From Rhizobium chutanense (GTDB taxonomy: Bacteria > Pseudomonadota > Alphaproteobacteria > Rhizobiales > Rhizobiaceae), in assembly GCF_002531935.1 (NCBI RefSeq), contig NZ_NWSV01000009.1, positions 1 through 64,000 on the forward strand: a stretch of 64,000 nucleotides of DNA, in the 5' to 3' direction. Of this stretch, positions 19,915-29,035 are shown piece after piece. Under the pieces are notes generated by a model, which was not told where the DNA came from, searched no databases, and saw nothing but the letters and a program-made list of their open reading frames with translations. How positions within the stretch are numbered: the first letter of the stretch is position 1; each line of letters opens with the position of its first letter. Both the position numbers and the translations under genes were made by a program.

Positions 19915-20976
19915 TCAGATCTCTTTCCGGCTGTTTAGAGCCTTCCAGTGCTTGACATCCTCGCGCACCATTTCGGCGGCGAGCTCACGAACCGGGGTCT
20001 TGTGCTGCCAGCCCAGCTTCTGGCGCGCCTTGGTCGGATCACCAAGCAGAAGATCGACTTCCGTCGGGCGGAAGTACCGAGGATCGATTTCCACAAGGCA
20101 CGCACCGGACGCAGAGTCATAGCCCTTTTCGTCGACGCCGGACCCCTTCCATTCCAGGGTAATGCCGACGTCGGCAAAGGCCCACTCGACAAACTGGCGG
20201 ACACGCGTCGTCTCACCCGTCGCCAACACGTAGTCATCCGGCTTGTCCTGCTGCAGCATGCGCCACATGCCCTCGACATACTCTCGTGCATGGCCCCAGT
20301 CACGCTGGGCGTCAAGGTTCCCCAGGAAGAGCTTCTCTTGAAGGCCGAGGCTGATGGCCGCCACTGCCATCGTAATCTTGCGCGTGACGAAGGTTTCGCC
20401 GCGAAGCGGGCTTTCGTGATTGAAAAGAATGCCGTTAGACGCGTGCATGCCGTAAGCCTCGCGATAATTCACGACGATCCAGTAGGCATAGAGCTTGGCT
20501 GCGGCATAGGGAGAACGCGGGTAAAAGGGCGTCTTCTCGTTCTGCGGCACTTGCTGAACAAGGCCGTAGAGTTCCGACGTCGATGCCTGGTAGAACCGGG
20601 TCTTTCCCTCGAGCCGCAGAATACGGATCGCTTCGAGCAGCCTCAACGTCCCGATACCATCGGCATCGGCCGTGTATTCCGGCGTCTCGAAGCTGACACC
20701 CACATGGCTTTGTGCTGCCAGATTATAGATTTCATCGGGTTGCGTCTGCTGCACAATCCTTAGAAGGTTGGTCGAGTCGATCATATCGCCATAGTGGAGG
20801 ACGAAGCGTGGATGGGCCTCATGCGGATCCTGGTAGATATGCTCGATACGGCCGGTGTTAAAAGACGAGGACCGCCGCTTGATGCCGTGCACCGTATAGC
20901 CTTTGCTCAGCAGCAATTCGGCCAAATAGGCACCGTCCTGACCGGTCACCCCAGTAATAAGCGCGATTTTTGTCAT
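19915..20976 (-). CDS. gmd: GDP-mannose 4,6-dehydratase
   Basis: 353 residues from ATG 20976 ([20 protein letters not shown]). Family hallmarks are the Rossmann [25 protein letters not shown] (YxxxK), and [16 protein letters not shown]. It converts GDP-D-mannose to GDP-4-keto-6-deoxy-D-mannose, which Fcl turns into GDP-L-fucose. An in-frame extension upstream to 21111 lacks family sequence. It is divergent from rmlB, with 178 bases between. Confidence 0.96.
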   Translation of the reverse strand: MTKIALITGVTGQDGAYLAELLLSKGYTVHGIKRRSSSFNTGRIEHIYQDPHEAHPRFVLHYGDMIDSTNLLRIVQQTQPDEIYNLAAQSHVGVSFETPEYTADADGIGTLRLLEAIRILRLEGKTRFYQASTSELYGLVQQVPQNEKTPFYPRSPYAAAKLYAYWIVVNYREAYGMHASNGILFNHESPLRGETFVTRKITMAVAAISLGLQEKLFLGNLDAQRDWGHAREYVEGMWRMLQQDKPDDYVLATGETTRVRQFVEWAFADVGITLEWKGSGVDEKGYDSASGACLVEIDPRYFRPTEVDLLLGDPTKARQKLGWQHKTPVRELAAEMVREDVKHWKALNSRKEI

Positions 20977-21154
20977 TTTCACATCGTCTTTCAATACAAT
21001 CCTCGGGTCGTGTTTATGGAAACGGCCGAACGAGTGCAACCCCAATGTGGCCCGGCCGAATCCAGCGAAAGCGCATTGTCGATCTCTTCGGTTGACGCGA
21101 GACTGACACAATGAGACTAGAGCTTTCCATTACCAGATATCCGAGGGGGATAAT

Positions 21155-22210
21155 ATGATCCTGGTCACGGGAGGCGCCGGCTTCATCGGTGCGAATTTCG
21201 TGCTCGACTGGCTTGCATTTCATGATGAGCCGGTGATCAACCTGGATGCCCTCACCTATGCCGGCAACTTGGACAATCTTGGCTCCATCTGGGGTGATCC
21301 GCGTCATCTCTTCGTCAAAGGCAGCATCGCGGACTGCGATCTCGTCGAAGATCTGCTCCGCTCCCACCGTCCCCGCGCAATCATCAATTTCGCTGCCGAA
21401 AGTCACGTGGACCGATCGATCCATGGGCCGGAGGAATTTATCCAGACGAATATTGTCGGCACTTTTCGCCTGCTGGAGGCCGTCCGTGGATTTCTCGCCC
21501 TGCAGGATGCAGCTCACCAAGAAAGCTTTCGTTTTCTCCATGTGTCGACGGACGAGGTCTATGGTTCACTTGCACCCGCGGAAGCCGCTTTCAGCGAGCA
21601 TCGCAAATACGAACCAAACAGCCCTTATTCCGCGAGCAAGGCGGCCAGTGATCATCTCGTTCGCGCCTATCATCACACCTACGGCCTGCCGGTACTGACG
21701 ACGAACTGTTCGAACAACTACGGTCCCTATCATTTTCCGGAGAAGCTTATTCCCCTGGTCATTCACAATGCGCTCGCGGGGAAACAAATCCCGATCTACG
21801 GGGACGGAATGCAAGTTCGCGACTGGCTGTTCGTCAAGGACCATTGCAGCGCGATCCGGCGCGTTCTGGAGAGCGGAAAGGTCGGAGAAACCTATAATGT
21901 CGGCGGCAGAAACGAGCTAACCAACCAGTCGGTGGTCAACACGCTCTGCGAGATCCTCGACGAATTGAGGCCCCTGCCACACGGGGCAAGCTATAAAGCG
22001 CAGATCTCTTTCGTCAGGGATAGGCCTGGTCACGACCGCCGTTACGCTATCGATGCGGCCAAGATAGAACGGGAACTGGACTGGCGTCCGAACGAGACGT
22101 TCGATACGGGCATTCGCAAAACCGTCGAGTGGTATCTCGCCAACCAAGCATGGGTCGAGAACGTCACAAGCGGCAGCTACCGCCAATGGATCGACTGTCA
22201 GTACCAATAA
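21155..22210 (+). CDS. rmlB: dTDP-glucose 4,6-dehydratase
   Basis: 351 residues: GGAGFIGANFVLDW, STDEVYGSL, SPYSASKAASDHLVRAY (YxxxK), and NCSNNYGPYHFPEKLIPL, all standard RmlB features. It makes dTDP-4-keto-6-deoxy-D-glucose. GAGGGGGATAAT precedes the ATG. rmlC and rmlD are absent from the window, so the product is more likely fed to FdtA/FdtB (38.3-39.8 kb) than to rhamnose. It is the only plus-strand gene inside the locus and lies 18 kb from rmlA. Confidence 0.95.
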   Translation: MILVTGGAGFIGANFVLDWLAFHDEPVINLDALTYAGNLDNLGSIWGDPRHLFVKGSIADCDLVEDLLRSHRPRAIINFAAESHVDRSIHGPEEFIQTNIVGTFRLLEAVRGFLALQDAAHQESFRFLHVSTDEVYGSLAPAEAAFSEHRKYEPNSPYSASKAASDHLVRAYHHTYGLPVLTTNCSNNYGPYHFPEKLIPLVIHNALAGKQIPIYGDGMQVRDWLFVKDHCSAIRRVLESGKVGETYNVGGRNELTNQSVVNTLCEILDELRPLPHGASYKAQISFVRDRPGHDRRYAIDAAKIERELDWRPNETFDTGIRKTVEWYLANQAWVENVTSGSYRQWIDCQYQ

Positions 22211-22250
22211 CAGGTTGGAGGAAGCAAGACTCCTCTGCGTAAGCGTGACT

Positions 22251-23222
22251 TTAATACCTGATGAAATGGTGCAGGAAGCGCTTGAGCGACAGAGGCACAT
22301 GACGTTGCACCCATCTGCGTGCCATTACCATGAAAAAGGGGCGGAGGCCGTCGGAAAAGCCTGGAGAAATCGTTCTGATCCCCTTCAGGGCTCGCATCAG
22401 CGCGCGCTCATAAGCCTTGTAGACAGCGGCCGGCTCCTCGCAAACGGCGGTGTAAAAAGCTGACAGTCGATCGAACAGGCCATTGGTCAGCAACTGGAAC
22501 TGATGGAAGTGATAGAAGATCAGAGGCGCACCTTCGACCTCGATCCTGCCTGAGGCATCCTGCGAAAAATGCAGCTTTTCGTAATTCCAGGGAGCAATCC
22601 CAGCTCCCGGATGCTCGATGATATGGCAATTCGGATAGAGATCCGGCCACTCGTCCAAATATTTCTGGTCGCCCATCTTACCATCTTCGAGGCGGTAGTA
22701 GCACCATTCGATGCACTGCTCGCGCCAGCGGTTCAGGCAGCGCATTCCCTCCTCGTCGCGTCGGAAACTCACCCATTCCACGCAGAAACGGCCATTCACT
22801 TCCCTGTCTTTCAGCCGCGGGGCAAAGCGATGCTCGATAATGGCAATGGAATTATTGCCGATTTCGTCGAAGATTGGTTGGATCGACGAATAGAACAGCA
22901 GGTCGGAATCGAGATAGGTGATGAAATCGATTTCCGGATGGTGCTCCAGCACGAAACTCGGCAAGCACGGAGACAGGGTCCAGCAATATTCGGCAACCCC
23001 GCGCGCTTTCTTGGCCTCCAGGAGTTCCGGGGTCTCCAGATCGGCAAGCGCAATGCAGGTGATGTAGGGCCTCTTGGAAGCGGTCAATATTTCCCGCGTC
23101 TTTTCGTCCATGCAAAGCACAAAAACATGGGCGTCGGGGCACCACTGGACGAGGCTCTCCATCATGGTCATCCCTTTGATGAGATAGCCGCTATCAAAAA
23201 GGGTGCAAAAGTAGTTCGTCAT
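22251..23222 (-). CDS. Glycosyltransferase, GT8-like/nucleotide-diphospho-sugar fold
   Basis: 323 residues from ATG 23222 (MTNYFCTLFDSGYL). The protein opens with a strand-turn like those of GT8 enzymes. YLDSDLLFY near residue 103 is the metal-binding DxD. Further on, GAGIAPWNYEKL and FYHFHQF resemble acceptor-side motifs in this group. It probably transfers a sugar from an NDP donor during O-antigen assembly. It overlaps the methyltransferase stop by ATGA and is the last gene of the long minus-strand operon. Confidence 0.75.
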   Translation of the reverse strand: MTNYFCTLFDSGYLIKGMTMMESLVQWCPDAHVFVLCMDEKTREILTASKRPYITCIALADLETPELLEAKKARGVAEYCWTLSPCLPSFVLEHHPEIDFITYLDSDLLFYSSIQPIFDEIGNNSIAIIEHRFAPRLKDREVNGRFCVEWVSFRRDEEGMRCLNRWREQCIEWCYYRLEDGKMGDQKYLDEWPDLYPNCHIIEHPGAGIAPWNYEKLHFSQDASGRIEVEGAPLIFYHFHQFQLLTNGLFDRLSAFYTAVCEEPAAVYKAYERALMRALKGIRTISPGFSDGLRPFFMVMARRWVQRHVPLSLKRFLHHFIRY

Positions 23223-24031
23223 GATGGGGATTGTTTCCTGCACAAATAGGTGCGGCCTGCGTTGCCCTTGCTGCTGTCGCGTGGATCGGCATTCTCGCTC
23301 AGCGTAAAGGTCGCCTGGACTTCCAGGTCATGAACTCGAAACATATCCAATAGCTCAGGCTCGGAAAAATGGATCTCTATGGTCTCGATGCCATAGGCCT
23401 GCTTGCGGAAATACTTGGTCGGCTCGCCGTAGACAACAGGCGTACGGTGAAAAATCACGTATTCCCTGGCAACGCGGGCGCTCTCGGCGATCGCCGCTTC
23501 ATAATTGGGAATATGCAGCAGACAACATCCGGAGACCACAATATCGAAAGCGCCATCCTGATAGCTGAGCCGCGTCGCATCCTCCACATCGAACGACAGC
23601 CCCGGATAGATGTTGCGCGCCATATCGATGAAAGCATCGGAGTAATCGCAGCCGCGGTATCGCAGCGGCAGGCCACTCACCTCCAGGACCTCGGAGTAAT
23701 ATCCGCTGGAGCAACCGATTTCGAGCAATGAACCGGCGGCTGGGAGATTGTCGATCTTACGCAGCGCAGCGGTAAAAACATCGAATACATCGACGGAAAC
23801 ACCGACGCGATATTCTTTCAGTTGTCGCTCGACGAGGGCCCTCTGGCGTGCCGGCAGATCACTCGCTTTCCAAGATGCGGCAAGGCGCGAGCTTTCGCTG
23901 TCTCGCCGCGCTGAATCAATCTCGACATAGTGGGAGGACACCGACGTCGCCGGCAGCAGTTGTTCACGCAATCGCTTCAACCGGCTCTTCACTCCCGGAA
24001 AGCGATTGAGACTCGCGCGCAGAAACGACAT
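23219..24031 (-). CDS. Class I SAM-dependent methyltransferase
   Basis: 270 residues. A helical N-terminus (~90 residues) precedes a Methyltransf_11/25-type core: motif I LLEIGCSSGYYSEVL, GCDYSDAFIDMARNIYPG (post-I) and the motif IV region DIVVSGCCLLHIPN. The substrate is likely a sugar residue of the glycan, given that both neighbours encode glycosyltransferases, but O- or N-methylation cannot be told apart. Its ATG overlaps the upstream stop by one base (TGATG). Confidence 0.82.
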   Translation of the reverse strand: MSFLRASLNRFPGVKSRLKRLREQLLPATSVSSHYVEIDSARRDSESSRLAASWKASDLPARQRALVERQLKEYRVGVSVDVFDVFTAALRKIDNLPAAGSLLEIGCSSGYYSEVLEVSGLPLRYRGCDYSDAFIDMARNIYPGLSFDVEDATRLSYQDGAFDIVVSGCCLLHIPNYEAAIAESARVAREYVIFHRTPVVYGEPTKYFRKQAYGIETIEIHFSEPELLDMFRVHDLEVQATFTLSENADPRDSSKGNAGRTYLCRKQSPS

Positions 24032-25164
24032 CAGCCGTGTTTCTCCAGATATCGTTCGAGGATCGGCACCAATTCTTCCATTCTCGACTTGTAAGTGTGG
24101 TCCTTCAGCGTCCTTGCCTGACCGGCCTTTGCGATGGCATCGGCCTCATCGGGGTGGTCTATATAGTAGCGGACGAGTTCTGTCGCTTCCTCAGGACTGG
24201 AATAGGCGACTACCTCCTTGCCGACGTCGAAAATCTCACCGAGATTGTCTTTCCTGTCGGTTATCAGCAGCGATCCGACACCGGTCGCCTCATAGAGCCG
24301 CATGTTATTGGCATTGTTTTCGGCAACATTGATGTGTCGGTTGATGGTGATCCGGCTGCGCGCCAGCGCGCGATACATATCCGGCCCCCAGACTTCGCCA
24401 TTGTGACGTTTACGAATCGGCGAAGAACGCGGAAGCGTCTTCGCGCCATAGCCGAAAAACTGTATCGGCGTCGTATCGGCAAGATGTTCGAGCAAGGGGA
24501 CGGCCTTGCCATGATGACGGCTTATGCCGCCGACGAAGCTCACCGGCACGTCGCGTGGGACATTGCCGAGGATATCGAGCACCCGAGTATCGAAGCCGAT
24601 CCTGAAATATTCGGACTTTATCCCCATCTCGTGAAAACGGGGCACGAAATGGGGGAAAGACGTCAGAATAAGGTCATAGGGCCGCAGGAACCCGTCCGGC
24701 GGCAGCGGACAGGCGATCTGGCCGACAATCAGCGGCACGCTCTTTTTCAACTCTGCCAGCGCATGCGGAGGAAAGAAGCTGAGATCCTGACAGTAGAGGA
24801 CATCCGGCTTGAATGCTCGAACCCGGGCCATCGCGACCTCCAGCAAGCCGGGAAGCGCCGCCAGGCGTGCGCCCACATAAGGCAGCCTGAAAAACCGATG
24901 CGGCAATTTCATCGCCCAAGCGCTGAACGGTTCGTTGTTTTCTTGCGCCCAGGCCGACTGAAGCGGGACACAATTGCCGATGATATCGATGACATCGCAG
25001 CCAAGCTCCGTGAGGTGGCGCGAATAGAAATCAGACGTGCCGAACGCAGCAGCCAACAAGGCTTTGGTCTGTTCCGGCGAGGCCGATTTTCGCAGCTGTG
25101 GCCGCCGCGCATAGAATTGGCTCAGAAAACGCGCGTAATATGTGTCAAATATTGCTATTTTCAT
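24031..25164 (-). CDS. Glycosyltransferase, CgeB/Glyco_trans_1_2-like
   Basis: 377 residues from ATG 25164 (MKIAIFDTYYARFL). The C-terminal third matches the Glyco_trans_1_2 (CgeB-like, GT-B) pattern: NMRLYEATGVGSLLITDRKDN, then YSSPEEATELVRYYIDHPDE. The N-terminal half is a Rossmann-like acceptor domain with DVLYCQDLSF. The sugar specificity is unknown. It overlaps the preceding GT2-acetyltransferase gene by 20 bases. Confidence 0.8.
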   Translation of the reverse strand: MKIAIFDTYYARFLSQFYARRPQLRKSASPEQTKALLAAAFGTSDFYSRHLTELGCDVIDIIGNCVPLQSAWAQENNEPFSAWAMKLPHRFFRLPYVGARLAALPGLLEVAMARVRAFKPDVLYCQDLSFFPPHALAELKKSVPLIVGQIACPLPPDGFLRPYDLILTSFPHFVPRFHEMGIKSEYFRIGFDTRVLDILGNVPRDVPVSFVGGISRHHGKAVPLLEHLADTTPIQFFGYGAKTLPRSSPIRKRHNGEVWGPDMYRALARSRITINRHINVAENNANNMRLYEATGVGSLLITDRKDNLGEIFDVGKEVVAYSSPEEATELVRYYIDHPDEADAIAKAGQARTLKDHTYKSRMEELVPILERYLEKHG

Positions 25165-26638
25165 GTTCACCGTCCGGTTGGCTACCAGGACGTTCCTGGG
25201 ATGTTGTATAGACGCTACCGACAACCTTTGCAGGGTTCCCGGCAATTATCGCCCCTGCGGGGAAATTTCCCCGGACGACCGCACCCGCAGCGACAATGCT
25301 GTCACGTCCTATGTCTGTGCCCCGCAAGATCAGGGCATTGGTACCAATGAACACATTATCGCCAATATGCACCGGTGCAGTCTTAATATCCGCCTCGACA
25401 TCCGAATGACGGCGCCCTTCCGGATGTATTGGATGAAAGTCCGTGTCGAAAATCGTTACATTGGCTCCCATCAGTACTTCCGCGCCAATTGAAATCCGGA
25501 CAGCCGAGACGATGGTTGCACCACTGATTCCGCTGTCTGCGCCAATGCTGATCTTCGATCCCGCGCGAATGGTCGCTATCTTGACCGGATGATTGAGAGC
25601 TAGCGCTGTAAATCGTGAATCAGAACACAGGACGACGCGATCACCGAGGTCGATCTCACTGTCAGGATGCCGTTGCAACAGAGGGGCGCCATAGAGCACA
25701 ACATCGCGGCCGAAGCTTACTCCGTGACGTCTCAGTTCGCCAAGCCGCTTTGCACGCACAAGGGAAAAGGCAAATTTCTTAAGCCTTGACGTCACGCTTC
25801 CTAAAAGAACACGAGCGCAGAAGAAATAGACCATGCGGAAAGGTGCGGTCAATCTCTGCACCGGTGAACCGACAAGCGAATAGAAGACCAAGCGTTGAAA
25901 CACATTGTGAGGAGAGCGGCTGCCAAACAATCGTTTTCTCCATGAAAGCTTGGAGACGTCGTTTCCATATATTGGAGGCGAATAAACGATTGCTTTTGAG
26001 CTGACGATCAGCGGCACTCCAGCGCGCGAAAAGCGCATAGCGATTTCATAATCGGCCATATAATGTGGCAGAAGGCGTGGCCGAACGCCGCCATATTTCC
26101 GAAACAGCAGGGCTGGATAGAGAGTCCCTCGACCGCTCAATGCATCCACGCGGTATTGGCTGTCAGGCGACCGTTGTTGCGCTTTGGTTAATTCCGAAAG
26201 GAGATCCCAAATCGCGAACCTGTTGATGTTGACCCGAGGGCCAATACTGACAATAGGTGGGTCCTTCCCCTCTTCATGGATAACGCTTCCGACGGCGGCT
26301 TCGCCATTCGCCTTGGAAGTTTGCACCAGGGTTTCAACATAATTCTCATCGAACCAGGTGTCATTGTTCAGAAGCAGGATATAATCTTCGGCCTGACAGG
26401 ATGGAAGGACGTGTTTCAGTCCTTCCCCGATGGCGCCTCCCCACCAAAGATTGCCGTCGCCTCGGATTTCGACCACATCGCCCTGCGACTGCAGGTATTC
26501 TGCCGTTCCATCGGTCGAACCGTCGTTGACAACGACGATTGTCAAAGCGTCGGCGAGAGTTTGTCTCCTGAGAGAGTCCAACACCTTCCGAGTGTCTTCC
26601 AGACGATTGAAGACAGGGATAATGACGTTAACCCGCAT
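25145..26638 (-). CDS. Bifunctional GT2 glycosyltransferase / left-handed beta-helix acetyltransferase
   Basis: 497 residues in two parts. Residues ~1-250 are a GT-A glycosyltransferase 2 domain (VNVIIPVFNRLEDTRKVL, VVNDGSTDGT, LLNNDTWFDENY). Residues ~330-480 are a hexapeptide-repeat O-acetyltransferase of the WbbJ/maltose-acetyltransferase kind: ISIGADSGISGATIV, FDTDFHPIHPEGR with the likely catalytic His, then HIGDNVFIGTNALIL and AGNPAKVVGSV. About 80 basic residues link them. The fusion suggests that one protein adds a sugar and acetylates it or a neighbour. It may replace a missing stand-alone FdtC/QdtC-type acyltransferase, which is inference. Confidence 0.85.
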   Translation of the reverse strand: MRVNVIIPVFNRLEDTRKVLDSLRRQTLADALTIVVVNDGSTDGTAEYLQSQGDVVEIRGDGNLWWGGAIGEGLKHVLPSCQAEDYILLLNNDTWFDENYVETLVQTSKANGEAAVGSVIHEEGKDPPIVSIGPRVNINRFAIWDLLSELTKAQQRSPDSQYRVDALSGRGTLYPALLFRKYGGVRPRLLPHYMADYEIAMRFSRAGVPLIVSSKAIVYSPPIYGNDVSKLSWRKRLFGSRSPHNVFQRLVFYSLVGSPVQRLTAPFRMVYFFCARVLLGSVTSRLKKFAFSLVRAKRLGELRRHGVSFGRDVVLYGAPLLQRHPDSEIDLGDRVVLCSDSRFTALALNHPVKIATIRAGSKISIGADSGISGATIVSAVRISIGAEVLMGANVTIFDTDFHPIHPEGRRHSDVEADIKTAPVHIGDNVFIGTNALILRGTDIGRDSIVAAGAVVRGNFPAGAIIAGNPAKVVGSVYTTSQERPGSQPDGEHENSNI

Positions 26639-26640
26639 CG

Positions 26641-27555
26641 CTAAATTTCCCGCCTCTCAAGAAACCAGCCAGAATACGACCATTCGTATTGTCCCCGAGC
26701 TGGCGTAACGCCAATGCCCCACCGCTTCAATTCCTGCAAGGGTGGCGGAGTTGCTGTTCCGAATGCCCCGGCGGGCTGGAAATTGTCCAGCACCTCGTAG
26801 CCATGCCTCGCGAAATGATCCTGCAATTCGTTCGCGTTCAAGAACCATACCGGGTAACTCGCGCGATAGATGCGTTCCGGCACATGCTGCACAAAAGGGA
26901 CTTCGGCGACATCGAACTGCGCACTTGTCCTGTCGACAAGGATGAACTTGACGCCTTTCGAAAGAAGGCTCTCGAGTTGCTCATGAGGATATTCAAGATA
27001 CTGGAGCACGCCAGAGAGCAGGACGATGTGGGGATTCACAAGATCGATTGCCTCTTCGAGGTTATGAGAAAAGCTCAGAACCCCGTCTTCAAATTCTGCT
27101 CGCCCTGCGTCTGCGAAATGAGGCTGCTCGACCACGCACCATTTCAATTCCGCGAGATGAGCCAGTTTCGAACGGTGTTGGAAATAGGAACTTCCGAGCG
27201 CCCCACCAAAGTCGACCACTCTCAAACGACGATCGGATCTGGAGGCAGCATAGAGAAGCCAGGCGAGCAGCGGATGCGAGGAGCTTCCTTCCTTGAAGAT
27301 GACCGTGTCCCGCTCGTATGAGGCACGACCCTGAACGACTGCGCGCGTCGCTTCGACTGCTTTTGCAAGAATAGCCGGCGCATCATAGCCGGCTGAATCA
27401 ACCATTGCCGAACGCCAATCGTCGTAAGGTCCGTCGAAAACGATGTTGTGCCGCCGGAATTCGGTCCAGATCTCCCGTGCGCGCGTTTGCGGCGATTCTC
27501 GTGTCACCTCAAGCAAACAGTGGATTCCCGGGAGCGAGAAATTAAACCGTCTCAT
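26641..27555 (-). CDS. Putative methyltransferase, TIGR04325 family
   Basis: 304 residues. FDGPYDDWRSAM, SAGYDAPAILAKAVEA and YERDTVIFKEGSS match the N-terminal consensus of this glycan-cluster methyltransferase family as I recall it. A SAM-type motif VVDFGGALGSSYF follows near residue 113, and VLLSGVLQYLEYP resembles motif IV. The acceptor is unknown; related genes sit in LPS, capsule and S-layer glycan clusters. Its ATG overlaps the stop of the putative nonulosonate transferase gene (ATGA). Confidence 0.78.
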   Translation of the reverse strand: MRRFNFSLPGIHCLLEVTRESPQTRAREIWTEFRRHNIVFDGPYDDWRSAMVDSAGYDAPAILAKAVEATRAVVQGRASYERDTVIFKEGSSSHPLLAWLLYAASRSDRRLRVVDFGGALGSSYFQHRSKLAHLAELKWCVVEQPHFADAGRAEFEDGVLSFSHNLEEAIDLVNPHIVLLSGVLQYLEYPHEQLESLLSKGVKFILVDRTSAQFDVAEVPFVQHVPERIYRASYPVWFLNANELQDHFARHGYEVLDNFQPAGAFGTATPPPLQELKRWGIGVTPARGQYEWSYSGWFLERREI

Positions 27556-28418
27556 TCTTCAAACCAGGCCTGGAAAGGCCGTCGCTCAAATTCGTCCAGC
27601 GCCCCACCCGGTGTGGAATTGAAGATGCGGATATCATTCGCCCTCGCGATATTTGCGATGGCTCGATATTGTCGCCACAGCCGCGCGGCCTGCTGAAAGT
27701 CGTCGTGACGGCTCATGGTCGGGCTGCCGTCCGCATTTACGGTGAAATCTTTTCCTTTTTGCACCTTGAGGTCGAACGCGTATTCGTAACTTTTCGAGAG
27801 GAAACGATCGTGATCGACGCCGAGCAGGATGATCTCCTTGAAGCCGAGATACATCGCTATCATCAAGGCCATCACCGGCACCGAATCCACACGCGGCACC
27901 GGTTTAGAGATGTCGACGATTTCCATCGACGGTCTTTCGTCGAAGCTTTCGCCGAGCATCAGATAGCGGACCGCTCGTCCTGAAAACAGATCGTGTTTTC
28001 GAACCAGTTCCGCTTCCGTGGAGCTGAGGAACAGTTCCGCGCCACCCAGGTGCGAATGCATCTCCTCAAACCAGCGGACCACGTCCTCCGGTGTCATCAA
28101 TCCGTAGGTAATTTGCGGAACACAATGATAACGAGACTGGAACTTGTCGAAATCGGAGTGCAGATAACCATTGGAAACGGTTATGACATTTTCGCCTTGC
28201 AGCCGCGACAGGTCCAAGCCCTTGACGCTCGGGCCATTTCCTAAAATGAAACAGCGTTGCCCTGCGTGCAGCCCGGCAAGCTGTCTATTTTCGGCCAGCG
28301 ATCTGGCGACATCCGCAGATAACTTGTGACGATTTTTTAGCCTGCGCTTCAGCTCATGCACACCATACGGAAGCAGCATGGAGCCAAAGGTCAAAATCTT
28401 TCTCAAGGCTGCAGCCAC
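27552..28418 (-). CDS. Putative nonulosonate/sialyltransferase-like protein (CstII/MptE-like fold)
   Basis: 288 residues from GTG 28418. The motif CFILGNGPSVKGLDLSRLQG near residue 56 and LLGVDHDRFLSKSYEYAFDL near residue 198 recall the GNGPSLKEIDYSRL and LCGIDFY...YAFD segments of GT42 sialyltransferases such as CstII. They also resemble the MptE-like/DUF115 domain of Maf flagellin glycosyltransferases. GT42 and Maf enzymes use CMP-activated nonulosonic acids. The gene lies in the same operon as NeuB- and SpsF-type genes, so CMP-nonulosonate transfer is a good hypothesis. The weaker alternative is a generic MptE-like protein of unknown role. The first ~45 residues are basic and may contact the membrane. 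Confidence 0.65.
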   Translation of the reverse strand: MAAALRKILTFGSMLLPYGVHELKRRLKNRHKLSADVARSLAENRQLAGLHAGQRCFILGNGPSVKGLDLSRLQGENVITVSNGYLHSDFDKFQSRYHCVPQITYGLMTPEDVVRWFEEMHSHLGGAELFLSSTEAELVRKHDLFSGRAVRYLMLGESFDERPSMEIVDISKPVPRVDSVPVMALMIAMYLGFKEIILLGVDHDRFLSKSYEYAFDLKVQKGKDFTVNADGSPTMSRHDDFQQAARLWRQYRAIANIARANDIRIFNSTPGGALDEFERRPFQAWFEE

Positions 28419-29035
28419 TTCACCACCTCGAAGACTTCGGCGTATTTTACACCAATGCGCTGGCCGGCGTTCTCGGCTTCATTGCGGAAGAAGCTCACCC
28501 ATTTCCGCCCGGTGCGCTCCATCTCGGATTCATGGGCAAGGATCGCCTTTTCCTTCTGGTCCCAATGGGCGGTGATGTCGACGTAGAAATTCCCCCTGAA
28601 ATCGACCGTCGAATGATACCAGTTGCTGCGGTACATTAGCAGGCGGGGCACATGGCGGCAGCTGTGCAGCGATGCACGCGACAATGCCAGATGGTCATGA
28701 TGGATATCGCCCACCCAGTGGGTATAGACCATATCGATCTTCAGATCCTGCACGAGCTTGAGGATCTCGATATTCAGCGGGTCGACGAATTCGATCTGGA
28801 GCGTTTTGAACTCGCCGCAAAACATCTTTTGCACGCCGAGGATTTCCATCGCGGCGTCCGCTTCTGCTCTGGCGACCTGGCTGCTGCGCACGGACTGGTC
28901 ATATTGGTTGGAAAAGCCGGATACGGTCGCGACATAGACGTAAACCGTATCGCCGTTTGCTGTATGGCGCGCCAGTGCACCACCACAGCCGAGCTCCACG
29001 TCGTCAAAATGGGCACCGATCGCGAGAATATTCAT
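28403..29035 (-). CDS. PIG-L family N-acetylglucosaminyl deacetylase-like protein
   Basis: 210 residues from ATG 29035. MNILAIGAHFDDVELGCGGA contains the Zn-binding AHxDDxE signature, and HHDHLALSRA supplies the second metal site. PIG-L/LmbE enzymes remove N-acetyl groups from amino sugars or their conjugates. The gene overlaps the WbqC gene (ATGA), and in this operon the natural substrate would be an N-acetylated intermediate or residue of the glycan. If it acts on the nonulosonate precursor, a new N-acyl group could then be added. Confidence 0.88.
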   Translation of the reverse strand: MNILAIGAHFDDVELGCGGALARHTANGDTVYVYVATVSGFSNQYDQSVRSSQVARAEADAAMEILGVQKMFCGEFKTLQIEFVDPLNIEILKLVQDLKIDMVYTHWVGDIHHDHLALSRASLHSCRHVPRLLMYRSNWYHSTVDFRGNFYVDITAHWDQKEKAILAHESEMERTGRKWVSFFRNEAENAGQRIGVKYAEVFEVVKWLQP

